Positions 17,054 to 29,400 of a stretch of 64,000 bases of DNA are shown one piece after another (the stretch's first letter is position 1; every line of letters begins with the position of its first letter). Made by a program: the position numbers and the translations under genes. The notes beneath the pieces were generated by a model. It saw nothing but the letters and a program-made list of their open reading frames with translations. It did no database searches and was not told the origin of the DNA. Origin of the DNA: Anastatus disparis (lineage: Eukaryota; Arthropoda; Insecta; Hymenoptera; Eupelmidae); assembly GCA_017163975.1 (NCBI GenBank), contig JAFFSR010000227.1, positions 7,802,501 through 7,866,500 of the forward strand. Direction: 5' to 3'.

Positions 17054-18277
17054 ATGGCTTCCAATACGGTGCAGACTGTTACTCGCCAAGTAAAACCACT
17101 TTTATCAATAACTCCGCTAGAAAGTCGTAGAAGAGTTTTAAATTTATACAGAGCATGGATGCGACAATTACCTTTCATTAGTACGTACTTGAATTTTTCA
17201 TATTAATTCATTAAATAAGTATAACTTTCATACTTAACCTCAAATAATATCTAGCTAAATCTTTACATAACGTCTGTTTTGATTCTTATTCTGAATTACA
17301 AAAGTAGTTATATCTTATCTTTTAATTTTTTTTTTAAATTACAATTATTCAAAGCTTAAAAAATTTATTTTTAAAATATAATACTTTCTACAGTTTGGCA
17401 AAAGTTCACAAACTACTTACAATAATTTTAAAATGTTATTATTTTATATTTTTATGATGACAACATAGAAATGTAAATACAAAATGTTTAATGTTATATG
17501 TTCTGAGCTATCAATAATTTTTGAAAATAGTTTTCATGTAACTAATACTCATTATTCAATTTGCAGTGACGGAATATGAAATTCCAAAAAGCTATCAAGA
17601 CGTGAGATGTAAAATCAGAGAAGAGTTTCTAAAAAATGCTCAGGTTCAGGATATCAGAACAATCGATATGCTTGTCATAAAGGTAACTTATTAAATTATT
17701 TCTATAAAGTAATTTTTTACATTAATCATAAATTATTTGATGTACATAAATAAAATTTTTCTATTTATTTCTCATGATCATTTTTATTACTTATATTTAT
17801 TACTTCTATAAAAAGAGTGATAAAACGTAATTAGCATGTATTACAATGACCTTGAAATAGAGATCAAAGTGCAAATTCTTTTTTAAATTAAGAAAACTGA
17901 GTTTGATATGATAAAAAGTTATTAGAATTAAAATACCTCACGTATTGGTTTAAAAGTGATGGAATATTTTCAGTGTTATTAACTTTCTATAAATTTGATA
18001 TTTTTATTTATTGTTTAAATTTATTATAAAAGTTTTAAAAAATTTAAGATCTGTGCATCAATAACATCAGTAACAAATGTAATTTTATAATTAAAAATTA
18101 TTATTATATTAAAATAGAAATGATATTGTATTTATTTCATTTTAGGGACAAATGGAGCTGAAAGAAGTTGCAGAAAGATGGAAAAATAAGGGAGCATTAA
18201 TGTTTTACTTTAAAGATACGGTAGAACCAAAGCCTAAAGATTTTCTATCGAAATTCTTATCTGGACATGATCCTTAA
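17054..18277 (+). CDS. ND-B14: NDUFA6 (complex I B14 subunit), LYR-motif protein
   Basis: Accessory subunit of mitochondrial NADH:ubiquinone oxidoreductase. The LYR protein binds acyl carrier protein and sits on the matrix arm. Coding exons are 17054-17180, 17567-17682 and 18146-18277, together 375 bp and 124 residues, the usual size. The LYR motif lies in SRRRVLNLYRAWMRQLP (residues about 25-41), followed by YEIPKSYQDVRCKIREEF and an exon starting with GQMELKEVAERWKNKGALM. The protein ends in a short conserved region containing FLSGHDP. There is no cleavable presequence, as expected for this subunit. A candidate poly(A) signal lies at 18370-18375. The start was chosen because ACATGG gives a good initiation context and the family N-terminus. 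Confidence 0.96.
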
Positions 18278-20441
18278 AATTGAAGTAAAATCTAGTTTGC
18301 GTTATAGATATTATTGTTAAAAACTTTATTTAATTTATATGAAGTACGTAAACAGTGTCATGAATAATGAATAAACTGGAATGTCAAAAACTTTTAAAAA
18401 AGTTGGAATATTCATGTAATTAAAAAAAAAAATGATTGTAAATAACAAATAAAATAGGGTAATTAAAAAATAATAAGACAACATTTCAAAAGGTACAAGT
18501 TTAATTGACTGTTATATGTAAGGCAATAACTTGCATTTTAATTTACATATTATTTTTTACATCGATATATTATTATTCAGTTATATACATTTGACAACAT
18601 GATATATTACTAAGCACCTTAGGTACAATCTAGTTCACTTTTCACAGCCATGTGGATAATTTGCTTTCCTTCAGTGAACAATTATAAATACATATAGATA
18701 TACGTACACACACGCGCGAATTGTGTATGTGCGCTTATATATCCATATCACATGTCAGTGAATATGTTCTTTCATATGTATTGTTTATTTTAGTTTTTTT
18801 TATGTACATACACATGTATACAGAAGCGTTTCGCCAAAAAAAAAGACATCTCATCATTTCTATTAATTATCTTCATTATTTTTCGATTTATTCATGCCAA
18901 CGCAGTAACAATAACAAAAAAAAGATTTCCCGTCCACTCTATTTCACATTTATATATACTTTGGTTAGAATAATCGTCTTTTCTCGTAAAGAAATTCGTT
19001 CGCTATTCTCGTCTCGCAATATTCTCAAAATAAAAATCATATATATATATATATATAATGTACATAATATATTGTACAAGCGTAGCAACGCTTTTAATCC
19101 TAACGCAATTTGCGCACAAAAATTACTCTCATTTGCATCGTCATAATATATGCACACTCTCAATGCAATTATATTTCTTTATAAAACAAGTAGGTATTAA
19201 AAATATACACTGTCGGTAACTCTCATATACAAAAGAAGAGGAGTAAGGAAAGGAGAAGGAAAATAAGGAATAGGAAAATTGCACATATACGCTTAAAAAA
19301 AAACAGGAAGAAAAAATGGCAACGACAAATCATGCTCTTGATGACTCAAAAAAAATCAGAAAAAGTCCTCGGTCTTAGTTTGGCTATTAACTAAGGGTCT
19401 TCTTCCGTAAACTTTTCAGGCGTTTCTTTTTTTGTGTTTTTAATTTGTATATAAAATTCGAGTTTGTTGCTGTTAATATTACATACTATAGCTTACTATG
19501 AATTTTTCAAATATTTTATTTTTTTTTTATCAAAGATAGTTTTTTTTAATAGTATGTATTTTTAGGGCGGATTTATTCTGGTTAGTCAATAAAATTGTAA
19601 ATAATAGAAATCTAAATTTTTGGTTCTGTTTTTGTTAAAGATAATGCAATCAAATAACTAGTTAATCATTTTAAAAATAAAATACAAGTAGATAATATCC
19701 TTTGTAAGTAAAATAGAATCTATTTTTGCTAATTTGACTTGCATTAACTCGAAACAAAAGTCAGAATAATCTGTTTTTTAAATTAATTTTCAAGGGCTCG
19801 TTACAATATATTAATATTTCACGCATTATTCTACCTATCGACAATATGCTTACAATTACATTTTATTATACAAATTCTGTGATGTCTCAAATCACTCACT
19901 CTTAATGAGATAAGCTAGAAATTTATTTAATTAAAAAAATTTGTTTTCTCGCTGAATTCATACAAAAAACATATAAACATATAAAAACAACCTTTTCTAT
20001 TTTTTTAATTAAATAATTCTTACTAGCAATTCTGTAATGAACAGAGGATTTACAATTTTAAAAATGCGTTCTAATGGCAAAGAAATTTCATTCTTTTTAA
20101 AGCAATAACGATTCCCTTAGATCTTTCTTATCTTTACAAAACCAGATTAAATCCTTCCAATGAAAATAATGTCATCCTTAATGCCTGTCACAGTAAGAAC
20201 TATACCATCTAATATAAACAATAACAAATTCTAACACCGTCCACAAATAAATTAAAAAAAAAAGAAAATACCCTTTCGCTCTCTTAAAGAGTCGCAATTT
20301 GACATCAGGTCACTTTGTTCACGACGTATCAATAGCAGTCGAAAAGAAAAAAAAATTCATGATTGTTAAAATTACAATCACGCACAATATTTAATCACTT
20401 GAATATATAATAGTTCATAAGCTTTCGAGTTCACTGCTTTT
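18278..20441. other. Convergent spacer: 3' ends of NDUFA6 and Gyc76C
   Basis: Both genes end into this 2.2-kb AT-rich stretch. It includes the NDUFA6 poly(A) signal near 18370, a TA run at 19039-19057, and possible minus-strand AATAAA signals at 19922-19927 and 19862-19867 that could end a Gyc76C 3' UTR of about 500 bp. The 141-codon frame at 18721 is low-complexity and not supported. Confidence 0.55.
18370..18375 (+). terminator. Candidate poly(A) signal of NDUFA6
   Basis: AATAAA 93 bp after the NDUFA6 stop codon on the same strand. A second AATAAA lies about 80 bp further on. Confidence 0.55.
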
Positions 20442-23400
20442 TCAGACTATGCTTTCTCTTTCAGATTGCATATCATAACCGGGAATAACACCACGTCTAA
20501 GAGATGCATCGCTGCTTCTCAAACCGTTCCCATTAAAAAGATTCGCTAACCAACTACGTATAGAGTTTCTCGCTGAACTTTTCTTATCCGCAAGACTACC
20601 AACTCCAACACAACCTCCGGTACTTCCATTATCGTTACTTTGCGCAATAACTTGATCAAGTGATCTCCACCTTTTAACGGGCATCGAAAGCTCACCTGGT
20701 GATACAAAACAATTATCACCCATAAGTAATGGCGTTTCAGCTGCATCTTCGTTGTGTTGTGACGTCATGTTAGAATTACGTTCATCATCATTATTCCGCT
20801 GTGCCGCCGCTGGTACTATTATTACATTTCCATTTGGATAATTATTATTTAAGAGTTTCTCATTTGTTAGACTAGTCTTAGAGTCTTCTTTCGCAGGTAC
20901 ACATTTCTCGCAATTCTCAAGCGAACGGAAACTTGATTTTCTTGATAAAACTTTCCAGCCTAACATCTGAGCGGGTTCGATCTTACGTGTATTGGACACT
21001 AGATCAATAGGAAAAGGATCCAAAGAACGTGATTCGCGTATCATTAAAGCATTAGATTGCGAATTTGGATTATGATGATCACTCGTAGAAGAAGACGATG
21101 CAGCTATTGTAGACAAGACTCTATTATTCCTATACCTTGCTGCAGCATTGGCCTGATTCGATGGTAATCCATTTCTGTAAAATGAAAAAAAGAAAATCGA
21201 TTATTTATTTTGTACCCTTCAAATGTATTTATAATTTGTTATTTTTTTCCGAAGGTTAAAATCACCATATATTGCATATTAAATTAATATGTGCTATTCA
21301 ATAATAAAACAATTTCATGAGGTCTCAGTAACTCATTCAGTAGAGCGATGGATTCGTAATCTCGCGGTTCCGAGTTCGAATCCCAGTCTCGGCCGATTCA
21401 TACAAGCACGACTATACGTTACATGTGCTTTGTTCACAAACGTACTGAAAAGACCTCCGTCGTTAATTAGTATCTTAATGATAGCATAAATACAACGACG
21501 TTAAATAAAATAAAGAAAAAAAAATAATATTAAAATTTAAAAGTACATATTTTTTTAAAAAGTAAAATAGCATATATATAATAGTTTACCTATCTGGATT
21601 ACTAAGGAAGAGATCATCGAGAACTAGTTTGATATTAGCCGCGCGATTTTCAGCCTCCTCGCGCACCATTCCCATGTTATCGAGCGTAGTTTTCGATGAA
21701 CTTTCAGTGAGGTAGAGTGGTGAACGTTCGAGTTTGCGTGAGGCAAGTGACGGTCTTGCTTGTAAAGGACTGGAATTTCCACATTGCGAAGCTGAATCAG
21801 TATTATCCGAAGGTGTGGGTCTAGGTACGCTTGATTGACGTCGACTACCTGCACCTAAGCCACCTAATAGCGAAGCCTGTCGCGAGTCTGGATTCATCTT
21901 AGGACTGCGTCGTGGACGGCAAAATAGTGGTGGTAGATCATTCACATCGACCTGTAAAAGAAAATTTTTTTGATTCATAATATTTAATAGTAATGTGTTA
22001 AAAAAATTTTTTTTTCAATAACGGTTTTTTTCTAAATTTGATTTTATATTATATTCTAGATTAAATTTTCGCTCTGTTCGGACAAAAAATTAAACTCATG
22101 GTTAAATAACATATTTCTTTCACTCGTAGCGTAATAAACTATTTAATTTGTATAATTTTTCTTTGTTCGTTCCAAAATATAATTACGCATTGAATTGAAA
22201 TGTAAAATTGAACAATGGAAAGAACATTTATTGACTTGAAATCATGTTTTATAAAATCCTTATAAATTACACAATAGTTGTGTGAATAAATAAATTTAAT
22301 ATTATATTATATTATTTTTAAACAATTGAGCCTAATTCTAATAAGTTCAACAATTGAGTTAAAATTATCCTAATAGTTTGAATTATAAAATCTACCTCTC
22401 TCTTTTGTATCGCTTTTTCGGTTGCTCCAGTCAACCAGTAAGTCCTAACATTGCCCTTTCCTTTCATCTGTACCATTCCGCGTTCTTCAATTATATAACC
22501 ACCAATTTTATCTAGTGCCTCTTTGCACTGCTCACTAATGTGTATTTTTAAAGGTTCGCCATTCGATTCCATTCGCGATGCCGTATTTACAGTGTCCCCA
22601 AATAAGCAGTACCTCGGCATCGTTAGTCCGACTACTCCTGCTGCAACAGGCCCTACAGAAAAAAGAATGGCTCGTTAGAAATATAATTTAAAAGTTCAAT
22701 GAAAAATTACATAAGAATACTAGCTTTTTTTACTGAAAAATTAATTAATTTAAATATTTACAAATATAATAATTAATATAAAAATAGTATATTATGCACC
22801 TAGGGAGGTAAAATAAAGGACAGGCCATAGCACGAGTGAATGGACACCCGAGGCGAAGCCGAGGGTGGCAAACTCGTGCTATGGGTTGTCTATTTTACCT
22901 TCCGTGGTGCATATACGATTTTTTGCCATACCCGGGCCAAAAGTACCACTTCTGCGATTTTGAGCCGGAAGTAGAAGTGGTACTTTTGGGCAGGGTATGG
23001 CAAAAAATAACATCTATAACTATTACACAGTAAAACCAATAATAACAAAAATTCCTCTATATTTTGAAGTATGTATTTGAATTTACTTAAAATTAAATAT
23101 TGTAACAAATCATTACCGGTGTGGATTCCGATTCTAAGTTTAAGCGTTTCGTTAGGCCTGTGTGCTATGGTATGATGTTTTACGGCATTAAGCAGTTCCA
23201 AAGACATTGATGCGATTTCTCCAGCGTGTCTACTTCCGTTTTTTAGTGGTAATCCGGAAACCTGAAATTTATTTTTATAATATTAAGATGATAAATAATG
23301 AAAATCTGCATAAACTTAAATAATTATATATTATTCATTAAAAATAAATTTAAACGATTAGTAACACTAACCACCATGTAAGCATCTCCAATAGTTTCTA

Positions 23401-26400
23401 CTTTATACACATCGTAACCCTTAATAATACGATCAAATAGAGTATACAGATCGTTGAGAAAACTGACAACCTAAAATATGCGTATATAAATGAAAATAAT
23501 TGTTAAATTTGGCATGAATTTTCATATTTATAGGATGAAATTCTAAAAATTACCTGAAACGGTGTACTTTCAGCTGACATTGCTGTAAAACCAACAATAT
23601 CGCTAAAGTAAATGGTGACCAGGTCGAAGGCTTCAGGCTCGACGCCAATGCCATTTGTTAAGCAATTGGCAACGGGTCTAAAAATCAAAAAGCAATGTCT
23701 TATTATAAACTGGTAAACAATTTTTGGTATTTAAGTATTATTCAATCATTAAATTATAAGTTTGATTTGTCGTTATTTACGGAAATACTAAATAAGATAC
23801 AATTTTATTTTAAATAAAATTTAAGAATAAATTCTAAGATTTAGACAAAAAATAGAAGAAGATAATATATAATTTCTTTGGAAATTATGATACTGAATTT
23901 AATTATGATACTGAAGATGATATGAATGAATTTACATAATGTAATAAGTTATATACGAATTTCATTCAGCAACACACCATTTGTGAAATGATGTTTAAAA
24001 TTGTTATAATTTTTAATGAAGTAAATATTAATACAAAACATAATATACTTTAATTAAAAAAAAAATTCTAAATAAAAATGATAAAACTTACTCAGGTAAC
24101 ATTCTATGAAGTAGGTCCTCGGTCTTTTGCTTTTCTTCGAAGAGAAGGCGCGTACGTTCGCTGACTAGATCCTCGAGATTATTAGCATACTTTTCCATCA
24201 TGTCCATCATTTGGTCCATTATATTACGATATTTACAAGCTTTCATTTTCTTTAATCTCGTTCTGATTGTTTTGAAATCCGGCCTAAGTTCTGGACACTC
24301 CGCCCAACAGTCAGTTATCGTGCTTACAATATACTCAGCACAGTCTGCTTCGGATTCCGATAATATCTCGATATTCGGCCTAAACGGCGGCTCGTCGTCC
24401 TCTGGATACCTTTTCACTCGGTCTATGATTTCTGAAATTTCATTTTAATTTTAATATAAAAATTATCAACATTAGTTTTTATCAAATTAATAAAGAGTTT
24501 TAATAAATAGAATAATAAAAATTCTAGTCTTTTACTTTTAATATTTTGTTTTAAAATTTAATTAAACGTTTTTCATAAATAACTTGAAATATAATATTAA
24601 TTTCAGCGAGAAGTGTACAATATGAAAAAAATGTGTAGTTTTTTTTTTATTTTCTACAACTTTTATTTTAGGCGTCTCTTTAAAAAATCACTTTTTTAAC
24701 TTATGGAAAAAAAATCGTTGTGTCTTAAAAGTGATCAGACATCAATAGTTTTACAGTATAAAATAGTATTTAAATTCATAAAGAGTGTCAAAAAATTAAT
24801 AAATTTATGAAATTTCAAAATAGATAAAATTTTCAAACCTTTGGGTTCTAAATTAACACCTCCGTAAGGTCCCTTCCTTCCAATTATTTCAAATAAAATT
24901 ATTGCAAAAGAGTATATATCGCCTTCCTTTGTCCCTCTTATCGGAGCATTAGGATTCCTTAATAATTCTGGTGCTTTCCAAAACAAGTCTAAACATAAAA
25001 AAAAATTGGTTATTTTATACAATTTGTTTATTTATGAAAAAAAAATTGTACGAAAATGTATAATATTTACTTCGATAATACTGATGTTCACCAATGCTAT
25101 CCGATTCGGCGCAGTGGCGCATATCGTGAAGTCCAAAATCGGAAACTTGAAGTACCCACCGTGAAGTTACTACGCAATTCGAAGACTTGAGATTACCGTG
25201 ACAGAATAGCTCGTTTGACTCGTGAATATACAACATCCCCTACAAAAAAATTTATTTATTTTCAAAGTTATGTTACTTTTCAATAAATACATTTTTGTTA
25301 TTTTAAATAAAAATTCATGATTTATACCTTAGTGAGATCATGAATTAACGACGCAATGAACATATCATCTAACTTTATATCTTCGTTTTCAATGATGTCC
25401 TATAAACAAAGAATAATCATTATAAATTAATTTCATAAGAAGTATAGATGAATTTTTAAATAATTCCAATGAATTTTAATTTTCAATTGTAAATAAATAA
25501 AAAAAAAATAATTGATAAAGTTTATTTTAAAATTCAAATTTAAAATGTCTCTATTAATATTTTATAGCCTCTTTAGTATTAAAAAATTTACGAAACGTTG
25601 CTGCAACAGCATTTGCATGAAAATTGCACGACGCGTAAATGTCAGTAAGTAAGAGGATAAACGTTAAAATATTGCATAATATATTACACAGTCGTGCGAT
25701 AAAAAGTTTATTTTTAGAAGCAATATAACAATGAAACTCGGAGCTGAAAAAATTTTGAAAAAAAAAGAAGAAAAAGAATTTAAAAGAAAAACTATTAGTT
25801 AAGAAAGAAAGAAAACTTACGTATAGACTTCCTTTGGCACAATAATCGGTAATTAGTAATATCCTCATTGGTTCGACGCAAGCTCCGATAAATGAATTGA
25901 GATTATCGTGTCTTATGCTGCGTAACGTACGCATTTCTTTCATTACGTCTCTCGATATGTCCTTCTTTTTTGAGAACTTCAGTTCCTTAATACGCACCAG
26001 AACGCCAAGATAATGACCAGTTTGAGCGAACATTTGACCACCGTACCTCGACTCGTACGACATTCCGCTAACTAAACTTGACTGTAAACATTAAAATTTT
26101 TTTGTTTAGTTTACTATTGATCTAATGTCCATAAATTTATTTTGTATTTATATTTTACACATATTTTAATCGATATAATCTCTGGTGAAAAATTGACCAT
26201 GTTTTAGGCAGAATTTCTGGTCAACGTAAGTTAAAATTACGCTTATCTAAAAATTTTGTTTAAAGGTTTTCTAGGATTTCAAGATGAGTGTCATTTTAAC
26301 TTAAATTCACCAGGATTTCTGCCCAAAACATGGTCAATTTCTCACCAGAGATTTAATATTATTCTTATAAAAAAATTCTTTCCTTATAATAAAGTAATAA

Positions 26401-29400
26401 TTTAACGGACTAAAATTATCAAGGTTTGATGTTTAAAAATAAAATATCAAGTATACAGAGTGAGATTGTAATTGAAGGAAATATACACTGGAATCCTGTT
26501 TTATTTTCACTATGTTTAGCTCTTAACCGCAAGGAGTAAACTTCCTTGCGGTTTTTAAACTAAGCATTCTTGTATAATAACATTTTTATCATATTCTTAT
26601 AACTAAATAACATTGTAAATTCATAAGATTAATAAAATATAAATATTTGTTGTTGATGAAACAACTGAAAGTCATCAAAGTAATTTAATGATTCGATTTT
26701 TATTATTAAAAATTATATTTTAATAGCTAATGAGATTAAAAAAAAAACAATACATTTTCATTAAACGAATATATAAATATTATTTTTTAATACTAGTTTT
26801 CAACATAAAAAAATTATAATTTAAATAGTTACAAATTTATCAAATAATGAAAAATAATTGAATACGATTATTGAGGTATCAGTGGCTCACTCAGTAGAGC
26901 GTTGGATTCGTAATCTCGAGGTTCCGAGTTCGATTCCCGCTCTCAGACGTTTTATACCAGCACTGTACGTTACATGTGCTTTGTTCACAAACACACTGAC
27001 GACCTTCGTCGCTAATTAGCATCGCAATGACAGCATAAATACAGCGACGTTAAATAAAAAAAAAAAAAAAATACGGTGATTTCGTTGTTGGGATCATCTA
27101 TCTCTTGTGCAATAAAAAAATCTATAATTGTAATATACTTTGGAAAAGATTTTGCATTTTTTTTTTAACCGTCATTAAATTTATAACAATCTAAATACAA
27201 TGGATTAATTAAAAATTCCCTTACCCTACTAGGAGAGGACATCATGTTGTCGATATGCGGACAGCCATGTATTTTGCTTGGATCAATTTTCCAGAGTAAA
27301 CCTTCGATTTCCTGATCAATTTTCCATTTACGATATATGCTCATTGTTATGACAACCGCGCAAAATAGTATAACAGCCAGTATACCAGCTGCCACGATAC
27401 TACTCGTATGAGTGTCATCTTTGGGACAATGTTCGTTCAAAAAACCACAACCTGGCTCAGCTTCGGGTTTATTTTTACCGGGCCAGTCTACTGCCTCTGA
27501 TGGCCGGTATACCTGTTATAAACATTTTTTAATTTCATTTTAAAATCAACGTATAGAACTAAGGTATATGTATGACGATCACTTTTTTTTTTATCAAAGA
27601 GTATTTTAAAAAATTTAGAAAATATTTTTTCAAATTAAATGTTATTTATTCATTTTTTTAAATTTAAGTGAATTATAAATTTCGCCTAAGTGAATTGCAG
27701 TTTTCTATTAGTAGGACCAGTGAATATAAAATCAAATAAATAATTTAAAAATTTGAAGTCCCTTTTGGAAATGTTTAAAATTATTAATATTTTTATTTAT
27801 TTAAAAGTTAATCATATTTTAATGCTAACAGTAATATATGAATTATTATCAGAAACATAAATTTAATATGTATATTTAATATACTACTAACCAAATTTTC
27901 ACCTTGTTGAAATTGTCCAATGGGTTTCATTTGAAAATCGCAGGAAAAATTTTGTATGTGAAGAGGCTCTTTTTTTAGAGCGAGTACCGAAAAATTACCT
28001 TCCGAATCACCATATTTATCGAGCTTTATCGTTGCTCCGCTGATACCTATTTAATATAGTTAATAGAAAAATAAAAGATTTTAATTATGCAAGTGGTGTT
28101 CACAGAAAAGAGCAATAAAATAAATATTTCTTTATTTACTTTGATATGTATGATTTTTTATGATTGTCTCGATGATTAATGTGCCATTTTTTGATATCTC
28201 GTCTATCGACTGATCCGGATAATCGCGCAAAAGTTGATCCAAGGCTCTCGCGTACAATTTTACCGAATCGTACAAGTAGGCCGCATAAATAGAAACATAC
28301 TGTAACATAAAATATTAAATTTAATATTATTTTAATATAATGCATTTCAATTAAAAAAACAAAAACAAAGTGTAATAAAATAAAGTGAAAAATTTTAAAA
28401 CTTAACATATATTGTCTTTTCATTCATTTTTATACTTTAGAATTTGCTATCACAGAAAACGAAGTATTCAAGCTTTGCTAAGAAAAAAAGAAAAATTTTT
28501 AAAAAGTTATTGTTTTATAACCAATAAATGATAAGATCCCTGGCAAAAGATAAATAAATAAAAAAAAAAAAAAGAAACAATAAACTTTATAAAACAGTTG
28601 ATACCTTTTCAAATTTGTCAAGAAGAAAACGTTCCGGGACGGGAAAATTAAAGGGTTCCTTGCTGCTATACTCGCGGACTTTCTGGGTAAATTCTTCGTA
28701 ATTTTGGGTTGGTGGTGTTGACGCTACAACCATAAGGGATCGGGCGCGCTTAAGAAAGTCCTTGTCTTTTGGATCTTGGCAATCTTTCAAGTTGTCGTAA
28801 TGCTCAGGTTCTGAAAGTTTTTTTTTTGTTAAGAAAATTGATTACGTTTGGTTTTTTTCTTTCTTTCTTGATTTTTGTTATTTTTATTTTAACTTTATCG
28901 ATACAATTATCGGAAATTGGGAAAAACAAGGACGATCGATTTCTTACCGATCAGATATCCAAATATAGAATTTATTTTTTCAAGGTCTCCATTATAATTG
29001 ATCACGATATAAATGATTCATTAAAAAAATAAAAATAAAAATTTTTTGTACTTGTAATAAAAAATATACATGTCATTAAATAAGCTGTATTCTTATTTTA
29101 AATTAAATAAATAAATTTACTATCGTTTCTTGAGTTATTAACAGAAATTTCTTAACTTGTAGATACCATGAAAAAATAAAATACAGTCTGTAAATCACAG
29201 TATTGTGATTTCACTCGAATTAATCTTTAAAATTCTATCACAATTTCCAGTATACATTGCACAGTATGATTAGATCAATTATAAAAAACAGTTTTATTAA
29301 TTATTAGAAAACTGAAAAACCTTTGAATACGTATTTTATGAAAAATGCATATTATTTTTAAAAAGTTTATTGATATATTAAAGCTAAAAATTACAAAATC

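Noticed and set aside
25554..25820. C-terminal part of a 169-codon frame continuing past a Gyc76C exon
   Set aside because: The coding similarity stops at a clear GTAAGT donor after GSLY; the rest is intron read-through rich in Phe.
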